Translations under genes and position numbers: made by a program | Assembly (NCBI RefSeq): GCF_003952225.1 | Contig: NZ_CP034437.1 | Location: 1 to 64,000, forward strand | DNA: 64,000 bases | DNA from: Paenibacillus albus | GTDB taxonomy: Bacteria > Bacillota > Bacilli > Paenibacillales > Paenibacillaceae | Reading direction: 5' to 3' | The notes under the pieces: generated by a model | What the model saw: the letters and a program-made list of their open reading frames with translations, nothing else | What the model was told of the DNA's origin: nothing | Database searches by the model: none | In this document: piece by piece, positions 47,066 through 56,425 of the stretch | How the letters are laid out: each line of letters opens with the position of its first letter | How positions within the stretch are numbered: the stretch's first letter is position 1

Positions 47066-47266
47066 GGTACCCTGAGCGTCCGAAAACGCGACTCTCCATT
47101 CAGAAACGTCCTCGGTTCTGCTACGAGAGTTCGTAAATGCGACTCTCAGCGCATAAACCCCACTCAGAATGATGGTTTGGTACCCTGAGCGTCCGAGAAT
47201 ACGACTCTCCATTCAGAAACGTCCGCGGTTCTGCTACGAGAGTTCGTAAATGCGACTCTCAGCGCT
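47066..47266. repeat. Tandem duplication with 113-base period
   Basis: GGTACCCTGAGCGTCCGA begins at 47066 and again at 47179; the copies are nearly identical through TACGAGAGTTCGTAAATGCG. Each contains a stem CGAGAGTTCG/CGACTCTC and the CTGAGCGTC motif, linking it to the array at 50046-50290. Confidence 0.85.
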
Positions 47267-47424
47267 CAAGCAAACTGGATGGCCATTCCCTCCCATTCCC
47301 CCGTCCCCACCATTTCCCTGGTCCCCCGCCTTTCCTTTGCTCCACCTTTCCACTTCCCCGTCTAACCAGCCCTGCCTCACGGACATAATGCTCCTATCAC
47401 TACCACGAGGAGGCATGCCGGATC

Positions 47425-47775
47425 ATGCGAATTCTCACACTTCTCACAGTCATAGCAGTTGTTGCGCTAGGCGCGGATTATTACCTTTCTAACAACTGGA
47501 TGCTGCGAACTTATCCCGCCAATGGCACCGTTAACGTGCCAATGGATGCTCAGATTACGGCGAACTGGAAAGGAAATCGAGGCAATAACCTCGGGATGGC
47601 ACTGCACTACGCCGATGCTCCGCAAGACTATATCTACGGCACCGTTGCAGGATCGGAACACGGGCTATCTTTTCAGCCAGATCATAATCTCGATCCAGGG
47701 CGGCACATTGTCGTCAACGTGGATGCCGGCAGAAGACATTACCAGTTCACTTTTACAACAATTCGAGAGCCTTAA
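47425..47775 (+). CDS. Membrane-anchored Ig-like domain protein
   Basis: 116 aa. A hydrophobic N-terminus (ILTLLTVIAVVALGADYYL) acts as signal anchor. The rest fits a bacterial Ig-like domain of the Big_5 type: TYPANGTVNVPMDAQITANWKGN, then a final FTFTTIREP strand. Such domains usually occur as modules of larger surface proteins, so a single-domain version is unusual and may be a reduced relic or a small binding protein. GAGGAGG lies 11 bases before the ATG. Confidence 0.65.
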   Translation: MRILTLLTVIAVVALGADYYLSNNWMLRTYPANGTVNVPMDAQITANWKGNRGNNLGMALHYADAPQDYIYGTVAGSEHGLSFQPDHNLDPGRHIVVNVDAGRRHYQFTFTTIREP

Positions 47776-47978
47776 CTTAGGAGCTAGCTGGACATCCAGC
47801 TGGCTTCTTCCTTTTCTTTTAAATTCATAATAGATCTGCAAGTAAAACTAACATTAATCTAACTTTTCACAACTTGTTTTTCTATAATTTTCTAAATATT
47901 TTAAGCGATATTTATTCAAGGCAATGTGATTTTCATACTCGCGAGCCAATAATCAATCAATGAAAGAAGTGAAATGAA

Positions 47979-49958
47979 TTGAAACGCAATCTATTCACGC
48001 TTACTTTGCGGAATAAGCTCATTATTGCATTTACAGTCATATTGCTCGTGCCGAGCCTTACAATTGGCTGGTTCTCCTACCAGACCGCCAAATCTCAAAT
48101 CGAGAGTCGGATGAACATGACGGTCACCGAAAATGTACGCGTCCTCGACGAGATGCTGACCGGCTACATCCAGCCTATCACCACGGATGTTGATTACTTA
48201 TCGCAAACTTTTAAGCTGGACGCCGGCCAGCCGACAGCAGCAGCTGATCTGCAGACGTTAATCGCTGCGTTCCAAAAGGTACACACGCAAGTGGATACCG
48301 CCTACCTCGGAACGAGCAAGGGTGAGATGCTGCTCAGCCCACAGCAGGAGCTTCCGGCGGATTTTGACCCGCGCACTCGTCCTTGGTATGAAAGTGCAAT
48401 GAAGGCTAATGGCCAAATCGTCATCACGGAGCCTTACATCAACGCAACGGATGGAAAAGTCGTCGTGACGATCGCCAAGTCAACTCCGAACGGAGCAGGC
48501 GTGGTCGGCGTCGACCTGAATCTTGAAGCGCTGAGTACGCAAATTGAAAGTGTCAAAATCGGTAAGGAAGGTTATGCCTCCATCGCCGATAACTCCAAGA
48601 CATTCCTAATTCACCCGCATCAGCAGCCAGGAACAAAAGTGCCTGATGAAATCGCGGGGCCGATGTATGCGGAACAGACGGCGTTCTTTACCTTTGATGA
48701 AAAGAGCAGCAAAATGCGCGAGTCCGTGACGACGAATAAGCTGACAGGCTGGAAGCTTGCCGGTACGTTCAGTGTGAATGAGATCGACAAGGATGCTTCG
48801 AAGATTTTGAACCAGACGATGCTTGTTGTAGTGATTTGCCTCCTTGTAGGTACAGCGCTCATCTATATCATCATTCGTGCGATTGTCCGTCCAATTCGCG
48901 CACTCATCCATGTGTCGGAGCAGGTCAGCAACGGTGATCTGACCGTATCGCTTGATGTATCCGGTGCGAAGAAAGACGAAATTACGAAGCTTAGCACAAG
49001 CTTCAATACGATGATTGTGTCGTTGAAGACGCTGCTGGCCGAAGTGAATGAGACATCCCATCAGCTTGCTGCCTCCTCGGAGCAGCTCTCCGCCAGCTCG
49101 GACCAAACTTCAATGGCCACCCAGTTTATCGCTGAGAATATCCAGCAAATGGCGTCTGGCTCCGAGAAACAAGTGGAAAGCGTTAGAATCGGCTCTACGT
49201 CTGTCGGCGAAATGTCCAGAGGCGTCGAAGAAATCGCCGCTAACGCGCAGTTGGTCACCGAGGTTGCGGTACAAACCTCTCATATCTCTGCGGAAGGCAA
49301 TGCTGCAATTGAGACGGCGATTACACAGATGCAGTCTATTGAGCGGACGTTTGAAGAGTTGTCGCAAGTCATCACGGGGCTTACGCAGCAGTCCGCTGAG
49401 ATCGGCCAAATGGTTAACATGATTCAAGATATTTCGACGCAGACGAACCTGTTGTCCTTGAACGCATCTATTGAAGCAGCGCGAGCAGGCGAGCATGGCA
49501 GAGGCTTTGCCGTTGTTGCGCAAGAGGTGAAGAAGCTGGCGGAGCAAACGGCTGTGTCATCGAAGAGCGTCATTGAGCTTGTCGAATCCATGCAAGGCGG
49601 CACAGAGCGCGCCGTTCATTCGATGAATGCAACGAGCGTCGAGGTTACGGCCGGTATCGCGGTTATAAGCCGGGCTGGTGCGCTGTTCAAGCAAATTCAA
49701 GGCTCTGTTCTTGAGGTTGAGGCGCAAATTAAGGAAGTATCTCAAGTGTCGCAGCGGATTTCGAGTGATGGCCATGAGACCGTTACGGCGATCAATTCGA
49801 TCTCCGGCATCGCCCAAGAATCTGCTCTCGCTACGCAAAATGTATCCGCCGCCGCACAGCAGCAGCTCGCATCCATGGAGGAAATCGCCGCATCGGCAGC
49901 CTTCCTCACGAAGATGGCAGAGGATCTACAGCTGCGCGTGGAACGGTTTAAGCTATAA
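47979..49958 (+). CDS. Methyl-accepting chemotaxis protein with dCache-type sensor
   Basis: 659 aa with a TTG start at 47979. Helix at 15-35, extracellular double-Cache region to about 285 ([24 protein letters not shown]), second helix at about 287-308, HAMP, and a C-terminal signalling hairpin with the conserved tip [35 protein letters not shown]. The Cache domain binds small ligands such as amino acids or organic acids. No chemotaxis partner genes lie nearby, which is usual for scattered receptors. It is flanked on both sides by repeat-rich DNA. Confidence 0.92.
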   Translation: MKRNLFTLTLRNKLIIAFTVILLVPSLTIGWFSYQTAKSQIESRMNMTVTENVRVLDEMLTGYIQPITTDVDYLSQTFKLDAGQPTAAADLQTLIAAFQKVHTQVDTAYLGTSKGEMLLSPQQELPADFDPRTRPWYESAMKANGQIVITEPYINATDGKVVVTIAKSTPNGAGVVGVDLNLEALSTQIESVKIGKEGYASIADNSKTFLIHPHQQPGTKVPDEIAGPMYAEQTAFFTFDEKSSKMRESVTTNKLTGWKLAGTFSVNEIDKDASKILNQTMLVVVICLLVGTALIYIIIRAIVRPIRALIHVSEQVSNGDLTVSLDVSGAKKDEITKLSTSFNTMIVSLKTLLAEVNETSHQLAASSEQLSASSDQTSMATQFIAENIQQMASGSEKQVESVRIGSTSVGEMSRGVEEIAANAQLVTEVAVQTSHISAEGNAAIETAITQMQSIERTFEELSQVITGLTQQSAEIGQMVNMIQDISTQTNLLSLNASIEAARAGEHGRGFAVVAQEVKKLAEQTAVSSKSVIELVESMQGGTERAVHSMNATSVEVTAGIAVISRAGALFKQIQGSVLEVEAQIKEVSQVSQRISSDGHETVTAINSISGIAQESALATQNVSAAAQQQLASMEEIAASAAFLTKMAEDLQLRVERFKL

Positions 49959-49983
49959 GTTGGTTGGGAGGATTAGTTGGCAG

Positions 49984-50013
49984 GCTTCGCACCTTTGAGT
50001 GCGGGGCCTTTTT
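49984..50013 (+). terminator. Rho-independent terminator of the chemotaxis receptor gene
   Basis: GCTTCGCAC (49984-49992) pairs with GTGCGGGGC (49999-50007), including two G-T pairs, and is followed by CTTTTTG. Confidence 0.8.
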
Positions 50014-50045
50014 GCTGTTTATTGGTTTGGGAAGCGGCCCAGCGT

Positions 50046-50290
50046 CGAATTCGGCTGCTGGGCGGAGCTGAGAGTGCATAAATTGTACTCTCAGCTCACA
50101 AATCAGCCAGTTTTACTTCTGAGCGTGCAGATTCAGCACTCTCAGATTAGGAAGCGGTCGAATTCGGCTGCTGAGCGGAGCTGAGAGCGCGTAAATTGTA
50201 CTCTCAGCGCACAAATCAGCCGTTTGTATCTCTGAGCGTGCAGATTCAGCACTCTCAGATTAGGAAGCGGTCGAATTCAGCCATTGTAGC
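50046..50290. repeat. Tandem array of the palindromic repeat, 113-base period
   Basis: CGAATTCGGCTGCTG starts at 50046 and 50159 and a third, truncated copy at 50272. Each full unit has a stem such as GAGCTGAGAGT/ACTCTCAGCTC and a second stem CTGAGCGTGC/GCACTCTCAG. The end (CATTGTAGCTACT) matches the stretch just before the array at 47066. The segment 50014-50391 has no gene; the part after 50290 shows nothing else. Confidence 0.85.
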
Positions 50291-50391
50291 TACTCAGCTA
50301 AACATCTATGGCTGAGCTAAGTTGAGTTCACCCTAATAGGGCTCCTCCGTGCCCCACCTAAATCGCCCTCCTCACACCAACCAACCAAAAA

Positions 50392-50419
50392 AAGGCGCTC
50401 CCATCGACGAGAGCACCTT
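50392..50419 (-). terminator. Terminator of the PhyH/isomerase operon
   Basis: On the minus strand AAGGTGCTC pairs with GAGCGCCTT (one mismatch) and is followed by a seven-T run. Confidence 0.75.
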
Positions 50420-50424
50420 CCCTC

Positions 50425-51234
50425 TTAAATCAGCGCCTTCAGCGGCAGCTCCGGCAGGTCCTTCGTACGCTCGGCGTAGTCGCCGCAGAGGGCGTCGACC
50501 TGCTCGAGATGAACCCTCCGCTCAGGCCCTGCGCTGCGCAGCATAGCCGAACCGTAATAGTGCTCGCGCTTAAAGTGCGCATGCAGCAAAATATACGCGC
50601 GCAGCTCATCCAGCGCATCTTCACCAAACCGCTCGCACAAATTCAGCGTGAACATGCGCCGATGCGTGCTGCCGCCGAACGAAGCGTGGAACAAGTTATG
50701 GTCGAACACGAGCACGTCGCCTGGCACGACATCGAGCGCCACAGCAGGCACATCCGGTCCCGCAACATGAAGAGCCGTCTGCGATTGGCTCACCCGCTTC
50801 ACATCAACGCCGAACTTGTCGTCTAGCCGGTGACTGCCCGGAATAACACGGAGTGCGCCACTGGATCCGTCCAGCGCGTCGAGATAAAGCGCGATCTTCA
50901 CATGTCTGCGCGCACGATTCTCGCCGTCACGGTGCCAGCCGGTATCACCTGTGTAGTAGTTGCCATCGCTGCCCATGTAGTTGAAATCGTCGCCGAGCAG
51001 CGACTTCGCAATGCCCGCAATCCGAGGGTCATCGACGAGACTGCACAGCTTCTCGCGCTGATCGGCGAACGGCACGATCATCGTTCTTTTCGAACCGTCG
51101 TGCTTCTCTTCGAGCATCGGGAATACCGCTTCGAACTCTTCTGTAATCCACGTGATGTCCGCCTTTAGCAGGCCTGATAGTTTAATAAACCCAAAGGTGT
51201 CAAAGAACGCAAGCTGCTCTTTCGTAAGCTCCAT
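50425..51234 (-). CDS. Phytanoyl-CoA dioxygenase (PhyH) family protein
   Basis: 269 aa from the ATG at 51234 (GAGGGAG 8 bases upstream; a GTG at 51243 touches that site and is less likely). Iron ligands are H101 and D103 in GWHRDGE and probably H183 in LFHASFGGS, with R192 or R193 for 2-oxoglutarate. It shares only the family fold with the PhyH gene at 1449-2240. It is 37 bases downstream of a hydroxypyruvate isomerase-like gene, so a hydroxylation or oxidative cleavage in the same sugar-derived route is possible. Confidence 0.82.
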   Translation of the reverse strand: MELTKEQLAFFDTFGFIKLSGLLKADITWITEEFEAVFPMLEEKHDGSKRTMIVPFADQREKLCSLVDDPRIAGIAKSLLGDDFNYMGSDGNYYTGDTGWHRDGENRARRHVKIALYLDALDGSSGALRVIPGSHRLDDKFGVDVKRVSQSQTALHVAGPDVPAVALDVVPGDVLVFDHNLFHASFGGSTHRRMFTLNLCERFGEDALDELRAYILLHAHFKREHYYGSAMLRSAGPERRVHLEQVDALCGDYAERTKDLPELPLKALI

Positions 51235-51271
51235 CCATCCCACTCCCTCTCATCACATTGCTACAATCACA

Positions 51272-52021
51272 CTATGAACCAAGCAGTGCTTTTAAGCCCT
51301 CAGCAGGCGCCGCCACCGGAAAATATTCCAGTCCCATATAGCCCTCATACCCTGCCGCATCAATCGCTTCAAAGATCCTGTCGTAGTGCAGCTCTCCTGT
51401 GCTCAACTCATGTCGCCCCGGATTGCCCGCCGCATGGAAATGTCCAATCAGCTCAAGATTCGGAATGATATTGGCCAGCACGTTACCCTCCATGATCTGC
51501 TGATGATAGATATCGAACACCAGCTTCACATTCGGACTGCCGACCTCGCGGATAATATGGAACGCTTCTTCCGAGGAATACAAATAATAGCCTTTATGAT
51601 CAACAAGCGTATTCAGCGGCTCAAGCACAAGCGTAACGCCTGCTTCCTCAAGAAGAGGCGCAGCAATCTTCAAGCCTTCAATCATCGAACGCTGCTGCTC
51701 CTCGCGCGGCACGGAGGCCAGCTCTGCACCCGCTTGGGCAATCAGCACCTTGCAGCCAAGCTGCCCTGCGACCGCAATGGATTCACGGAGTCCCGCCACA
51801 AAAGCATCCCGCTTCGACGCATCCACCAAGCTTTCCATCTTCGTGCATACCGATGCGATGCCAAGACCAAGCTCTCGAGCGGTACGAGCGATTTTCTCCA
51901 CATCCCTATCCCACCAGCTCCAGAACTCAATCGTGTCGTAACCGATCTCGCGAATCTCGTCCATGCTTGCATAGAAATCCTTGCCGCTATAGACGGCATC
52001 AATGCATACCGATAATTTCAC
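51272..52021 (-). CDS. Hydroxypyruvate isomerase-like TIM-barrel protein
   Basis: 249 aa with GTG start at 52021. Sequence signs of the Hyi/OtnI group are LVLEPLNTLVDHKGYYL, KLVFDIYHQQIMEGN, GHFHAAGNPGRHELSTGELHYDRIF and MGLEYFP. These supply the metal-binding Glu, Asp, His and Glu and the Hyi-type GNPGR loop. Enzymes of this type convert hydroxypyruvate to tartronate semialdehyde or isomerise related keto acids. The upstream ribosome binding site is weak (GTAGGG). Confidence 0.85.
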   Translation of the reverse strand: MKLSVCIDAVYSGKDFYASMDEIREIGYDTIEFWSWWDRDVEKIARTARELGLGIASVCTKMESLVDASKRDAFVAGLRESIAVAGQLGCKVLIAQAGAELASVPREEQQRSMIEGLKIAAPLLEEAGVTLVLEPLNTLVDHKGYYLYSSEEAFHIIREVGSPNVKLVFDIYHQQIMEGNVLANIIPNLELIGHFHAAGNPGRHELSTGELHYDRIFEAIDAAGYEGYMGLEYFPVAAPAEGLKALLGS

Positions 52022-52100
52022 TTGTTACCCTACTCTCTATATGTAATCGCAACCCAGTCCGATGACAGCGCTTGCAATAAGATGCTTACGGGTATACAAA

Positions 52101-52137
52101 AACTGAGCGCCGGCAAGCCCGCCGCAAACGCCCAGTT
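52101..52137 (-). terminator. Terminator after the TIM-barrel gene
   Basis: On the minus strand AACTGGGCG (52137-52129) pairs with CGCTCAGTT (52109-52101) with one wobble, and TTTTTG follows. It separates two transcription units. Confidence 0.75.
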
Positions 52138-52161
52138 TCATTCTAATCTTCTTTATTGCAA

Positions 52162-52995
52162 TTACTCGCCTGCAACCTGATACGTTTCCTTCAGCGTCTG
52201 CAGCCCTTTCGCCGCTGTTTCCAGCGCGGTCTGCGAGCCGAAGTCCGCAATGAACAGCTCTACAGAGAGGTAACCACGGTAGCCTGCCGCGTAGAGCGTC
52301 TCGGCTATTTCCTTCGAAGGCGCGATGCCTTCGCCTGGGAATACCCGCTCCGCATCCGTAATCGTCTCGCGGCTCGGCGAAGCCGGGTAGTCATTGGCAT
52401 GCATAATGCCAATTTGGCTGCCCTGCAGCCCCTTCAAATCTTCTACCGTGCTGCCGCCTGTGTACATATGGAACGGATCAAGCAGCACCTGTGCATCCGT
52501 TAACTCCGATGCACGGATAACTTCAAGCGCTTGATCAACGCGCGACAACTGACTCGCGCGACCCCAGAACTCGAGATAGACGTCGATGCCGATCTCGCGG
52601 CCAAGCGCCGACAATCTTGCGAAGTGACGGCCCATATCGGTTAAGCTGACGTTTGCCACATCGCCAAATGGAGGCGCCGCAGCAGCAACGCAGCCAAGAT
52701 CAGCCAGCATACGAAGCTCGCGCTCCGCTTGTACGAAAGCTTCCTCCCGGATTGCGTCGTCCTGATCCGCCCATTTGAAGAAAGCGATGGCGTTCACGAA
52801 CGCAACGCTATGCTTCGCTAACGCTTCGCGAATTTCAGCAGCAGTACCGCCACCTTCGATATAGCTCTCTATGCCGGAAACCCATAGCTCGATTCCTTCA
52901 TAGCCAGCTTCTCCAGCAATGGCGATTTGCTCGATTACATTCAATTTATAAGGGAATAAGGTTGATGCGTTTAATGACGATCGAAATGGAAACAT
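52162..52995 (-). CDS. Sugar phosphate isomerase/epimerase family TIM-barrel protein
   Basis: 277 aa from the ATG at 52995, preceded by AGAGAGG; the longer open frame (to 53091) would overlap the upstream gene. Conserved metal-site parts are DVYLEFWGRASQL, VLLDPFHMYTGG, GIMHANDYP, FPGEGIAPSKEI and GYLSVELF. It follows a Gfo/Idh/MocA gene by 40 bases on the same strand, forming an oxidoreductase-isomerase pair that may act on an oxidised sugar or inositol derivative. Confidence 0.82.
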   Translation of the reverse strand: MFPFRSSLNASTLFPYKLNVIEQIAIAGEAGYEGIELWVSGIESYIEGGGTAAEIREALAKHSVAFVNAIAFFKWADQDDAIREEAFVQAERELRMLADLGCVAAAAPPFGDVANVSLTDMGRHFARLSALGREIGIDVYLEFWGRASQLSRVDQALEVIRASELTDAQVLLDPFHMYTGGSTVEDLKGLQGSQIGIMHANDYPASPSRETITDAERVFPGEGIAPSKEIAETLYAAGYRGYLSVELFIADFGSQTALETAAKGLQTLKETYQVAGE

Positions 52996-53035
52996 CGTTG
53001 CACGTCCTCTCTTATTCACCGCGGATGCGGTACTT

Positions 53036-54088
53036 TTATAGTGTAATCGGCAGTTTTCTGCCTTCCTCGCTGCTTTGCAGTGCCAATTCAATGATGCGAA
53101 TGGCGTTTCTTGCCTGTTCCGGCTTCACCTCAAGCTCGGCTTGACCGATGATGCTCTCGTATACATTGTTATAATAATCGGCATAAGACCCAGCAATCGT
53201 CTCGATAACACCCTCAACATGAAGATCCCCGATCGACGTGTTCAGCTTGCCCCAGAGCTCGCGGGGCTCCTTGCCCCAGTTCGGCGTATTCGGCTGACCG
53301 CCGCCTATAAGCGCACGCTCCTGCGGGTCAACGCCGTACTTGATGAACGTGCCTTTCGAACCGTGCAGCACATAACGAGGCGTCGCTTCGCGCACGAAAC
53401 GGGAGGAGCGCAGATTGATCTTCAGACGATCGCCGTAGAACAGCGTCACATCGAAATAATCATGCGCCTCTGCACCTTCACGCTGCTTACGAACATCGCC
53501 GCTCACCGCATCCGGTATGCCGAATAAAGTAAGCGCTTGATCAAGCAAGTGAACGCCAAGATCATAGAATATACCATTGCCAAGTTCGGAGCCCTCGCGC
53601 CAGTTGGTGGATCTCAGTACCGGATCGAAGCCGTCCCAACGGAATGTCGCTTCTCTAACGTCGCCGAGCACGCCTTGGCTTAGCAGCTCCTTCAACGTCA
53701 AGAAGTCGCCATCGAATCGGCGGTTATGGAAGACGCTCAGCACTTTACCCTGCTTCTTCGCAAGCGCAATAAGCTCGTCCGCTTCGGCTGCTGTCGGCGT
53801 GAACGGTTTCTCCACGACAACATGCTTGCCGGCAAGCAGCGCATCCTGCACAAACTTGAAGTGATCGCTGCTTGGCGTTGTTACGATAATCAGGTCGATC
53901 GAAGGATCTTCGTACAGCTCGCGCACATCTTTGACGACATTAACCCATGGAAAACGCTCTTTGGATTGCTCGCTCCGGCGCTCGACGACTGATGCTAATT
54001 TGAGACCAGGCACGGCATTCACGACTGGAGCATGAAATGTTCTTCCGGCAAAGCCGTAACCAATCAGTCCTACACGGACTTGACTCAT
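53036..54088 (-). CDS. Gfo/Idh/MocA oxidoreductase, IolW/YdgJ-like
   Basis: 350 aa. Rossmann motif GLIGYGFAGRTFHAPVV, substrate motif KHVVVEKPFTPT with the catalytic lysine, HNRRFDGDF, and YVLHGSKGTFIKYGVDPQE. By memory this layout is close to B. subtilis IolW (scyllo-inositol 2-dehydrogenase, NADP). A cyclitol or sugar substrate is therefore likely. GGGGG lies 9 bases before the ATG. Confidence 0.85.
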   Translation of the reverse strand: MSQVRVGLIGYGFAGRTFHAPVVNAVPGLKLASVVERRSEQSKERFPWVNVVKDVRELYEDPSIDLIIVTTPSSDHFKFVQDALLAGKHVVVEKPFTPTAAEADELIALAKKQGKVLSVFHNRRFDGDFLTLKELLSQGVLGDVREATFRWDGFDPVLRSTNWREGSELGNGIFYDLGVHLLDQALTLFGIPDAVSGDVRKQREGAEAHDYFDVTLFYGDRLKINLRSSRFVREATPRYVLHGSKGTFIKYGVDPQERALIGGGQPNTPNWGKEPRELWGKLNTSIGDLHVEGVIETIAGSYADYYNNVYESIIGQAELEVKPEQARNAIRIIELALQSSEEGRKLPITL

Positions 54089-54210
54089 TTTACAAAACCC
54101 CCATTTTTGTCACTTATGGTGAAGCCTCTCGAATGCTTCTAGCAACAGTATACAACAAGTTTGGGCTTCTAAGGCGTTAGAATATGTTTCTTTATGTTAT
54201 AGTTTGTTGA

Positions 54211-55320
54211 TTACTGATCAAGCTGGTTATAAATGAGCCCGAGTGGAAGCGGAGCAGGACGCTCGCAGCGTGCCGTAATGGCAACATGCTTATCCGTCTT
54301 CGACGATTCCAGTATGCCGATTGTCACATCAAGCACGTGACGCGACAGCTCTCCGCTTGCGCGGTGCGCTCTGCCAGAGCGGATCGCGTAGGCCATATCC
54401 GCAACGCCGATGCCGCGGGAGTTCTGTGAGAAGCTATGCGAATACGGGAACTCCTGGATCTTGCCGCTGCGCTGCTGCAATGTAATTGCACCATCGAAGC
54501 TATTCGGATCGTTCACTTGCAGGATGCCCTCAGTACCGTAAATTTCCAGTCTTGGCGTGTAGCCGAAGCTTTCTTTTGCCACTTGCAGGCTTGCCACTGC
54601 CCCATTCTCAAAATCAAGCGTAGCCGTCACATGAAAAGGCGCGCCTACCGGAACCGTCTCGCCGTAGCTCGGCGACTGCGGGTTGGTCACTGTAAACTCG
54701 GTGTGAACCGAGCCTGCCGAACCGCTGACGCGGCGAACCGGGCCGAGCAAATGAACGAATGCCGTTAAATAGTAAGGGGACATATCAAACAGCGGGTCCC
54801 AGCCCTGCTGTAAATATTGGCGGAAATTCGGATGCATGCCGTCCCATGCGCTGCCCATCAGAATGAGGCCATTCGCCATGTAAGGCTTGCCGATCCAGCC
54901 ATCGTCGATGATCTTGCGCGCCGTCTGCAGCCCGCCGCCGAGGAAGGTATCTGGTGCGATGCCAACCCGAAGACCTTTTTCCCTTGCTAGGTCAAGCACT
55001 CGGTCTGCATCCTCTCTCGTGAAGGCAAAAGGCTTCTCCGCGTACACATGCTTGCCTGCATGAAGAATCTGCAAATTCACTTCCGTATGGACTTGCGGGG
55101 AAGTTAAGTTAATGACGATTTCGATCTCAGGGTCAGCGAGCAGCTCTTCTACGGAGCATGCTTTGGGAATCCCATACTGCTCCGCGCGTTTGCGCGCCAT
55201 GTCGAGGTTTAGGTCGGCAACTGCCGCTACCTCCAGAATCGCGAACATCTTCGTACAATTCTCCAAGTAAATGTCGCTGATCATTCCGCAACCGATGATG
55301 CCAATCTTCGTTTTTTGCAT
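54211..55320 (-). CDS. Gfo/Idh/MocA-family oxidoreductase
   Basis: 369 aa from the ATG at 55320 (AAGGTGAG upstream; the open frame extends 17 codons more). N-terminal GIIGCGMISDIYLENC, KHVYAEKPFAFTRED with the catalytic lysine and a C-terminal Gfo/Idh fold with SPYYLTAFVHLLGPV. It is the third such dehydrogenase in the window and differs from the other two. Transcribed alone or with the genes downstream; a 122-base gap separates it from 54088. Confidence 0.85.
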   Translation of the reverse strand: MQKTKIGIIGCGMISDIYLENCTKMFAILEVAAVADLNLDMARKRAEQYGIPKACSVEELLADPEIEIVINLTSPQVHTEVNLQILHAGKHVYAEKPFAFTREDADRVLDLAREKGLRVGIAPDTFLGGGLQTARKIIDDGWIGKPYMANGLILMGSAWDGMHPNFRQYLQQGWDPLFDMSPYYLTAFVHLLGPVRRVSGSAGSVHTEFTVTNPQSPSYGETVPVGAPFHVTATLDFENGAVASLQVAKESFGYTPRLEIYGTEGILQVNDPNSFDGAITLQQRSGKIQEFPYSHSFSQNSRGIGVADMAYAIRSGRAHRASGELSRHVLDVTIGILESSKTDKHVAITARCERPAPLPLGLIYNQLDQ

Positions 55321-55503
55321 AACACTCACCTTTCCGAGCATGCTTGCTGCATATTTATGAAACGCTTCCATTAATCATTTCATCTCCGAGGGCTGAATCT
55401 CCTTCTTTTTGGAGAAGCTGCTTCGGATGTCAATTTCAAATCGCGCCTCAATATGGTAAAGTTTGCTTGTAAGAGTAGCTATAAGCTTAGGAGGTGCACC
55501 GAA

Positions 55504-56337
55504 ATGAATGAGCGCAGCTTTGAGCTCGTATGCGAGGATGGTTCGCGGCGGTTTGCAGCGGAATGGCGGGAAGCCAGCGATGTGCCGGTAAAAGCTGTCA
55601 TTGCCATCGTACACGGCATGGGTGAGCATCTTGGAAGATATACGCATGTTGCGAAAATGTTTACGGAGAACGGCTACGCCGCTTTCAGCTTCGACCAATG
55701 CGGGCACGGCCGAACGGAAGGCAAACGCGGGCATACGACTTCGTATGATGCGCTGCTGGACGGCGTTGACGCCATGCTCGCGGAAGCGCAGCAGCGCTAT
55801 CCCGGCCTGCCGATCTATATATTCGCGCACAGCATGGGCGGCAATGTAGCGATCAATTATATTTTGCGGCGGAAGCCGAATATTGCAGGGGCAATCGTTA
55901 CCGGACCGTGGCTGAAGCTTGCCTTCAATCCGCCGCCGCTGCAGGTCATCGCTGCACGGATCGTTCAGCGGCTCTTCCCGGCGTATACGACGAACCGCCC
56001 GATGAAAGGCGATCACCTGACGAGCGATCCGGTCATGATCAAGCGGTATCAAGAGGATCCGCTCGGTCACGGGTCGATTACCGCGAGATTCTTCTTCAGC
56101 GTGCAGACTGCCGGACTATGGGCGCTGAAGCATGCGTCCGAATGGAAGGTTCCGCTCCTGCTCATGCACGGCGGCAACGATAACGTCACCTCCATCAATG
56201 CCAGCAGGCAGTTCGCCAAATCCGTCGGACCGCTCTGCACGTTCATGGAATGGCCGGACTATAAACATGAGCTGCACAATGAATTGAAGCGCGAGGATGT
56301 TTTTGGCGTGATGCTGGAGTGGCTCGGGAATCATTAG
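55504..56337 (+). CDS. Alpha/beta hydrolase, monoacylglycerol lipase-like
   Basis: 277 aa from the ATG at 55504 (AGGAGG 9 bases upstream). The nucleophile is S110 in AHSMGGN, the acid lies in MHGGNDNVTS and the histidine in DYKHELHNE. VHGMGEHLGRY is the oxyanion-hole region shared by monoacylglycerol lipases and lysophospholipases (Hydrolase_4). There is no signal peptide, so it is cytoplasmic. Confidence 0.88.
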   Translation: MNERSFELVCEDGSRRFAAEWREASDVPVKAVIAIVHGMGEHLGRYTHVAKMFTENGYAAFSFDQCGHGRTEGKRGHTTSYDALLDGVDAMLAEAQQRYPGLPIYIFAHSMGGNVAINYILRRKPNIAGAIVTGPWLKLAFNPPPLQVIAARIVQRLFPAYTTNRPMKGDHLTSDPVMIKRYQEDPLGHGSITARFFFSVQTAGLWALKHASEWKVPLLLMHGGNDNVTSINASRQFAKSVGPLCTFMEWPDYKHELHNELKREDVFGVMLEWLGNH

Positions 56338-56351
56338 AAGGGGGTTCGATT

Positions 56352-56399
56352 ATGCTGGATGACAAAGAGAATAAGCTCTATGCAAGGTCTACATTATAA
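56352..56399 (+). CDS. Possible 15-codon peptide with strong ribosome binding site
   Basis: ATG at 56352 follows AAGGGGG by 7 bases, 14 bases after the hydrolase stop. The frame encodes 15 residues (MLDDKENKLYARSTL) and a stop that falls inside a nested hairpin (56374-56425). It could be a gene remnant, a leader peptide or chance. Confidence 0.3.
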   Translation: MLDDKENKLYARSTL

Positions 56400-56425
56400 A
56401 CAACGGCGGTTGTTTGTATAGAGCT
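56374..56425. repeat. Nested inverted repeat downstream of the hydrolase
   Basis: Outer arms AGCTCTAT (56374-56381) and ATAGAGCT (56418-56425); inner perfect stem AAACAAC (56398-56404), loop GGCG, GTTGTTT (56409-56415). No T-run follows, so a classical terminator is uncertain. Confidence 0.5.

Larger units (their letters stand above)
46395..47424. other. 1-kb gene-free region of palindromes and tandem repeats
   Basis: No plausible gene. 46395-46560 is very GC-rich with degenerate GCTGA-containing repeats. 46562-47040 holds seven palindromes built on GAGAGAG/CTCTCTC. 47066-47266 holds a tandem duplication of 113 bases. 47280-47366 is an almost pure C/T tract on the plus strand. The region lies between the GntR gene and the Ig-like protein gene. 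Confidence 0.75.

Noticed and set aside
46562-47266. CRISPR array
   Set aside because: Repeats are internal palindromes in 110-113 base tandem units without short unique spacers of constant size, and no cas gene is present.
47880-47920. Sigma-D type promoter for the chemotaxis receptor
   Set aside because: A GCGATAT stretch is present, but no TAAA box stands at the required distance.
55375-56070. 231-codon minus-strand frame opposite the alpha/beta hydrolase
   Set aside because: Shadow of the hydrolase gene, which has an intact catalytic triad and ribosome binding site.
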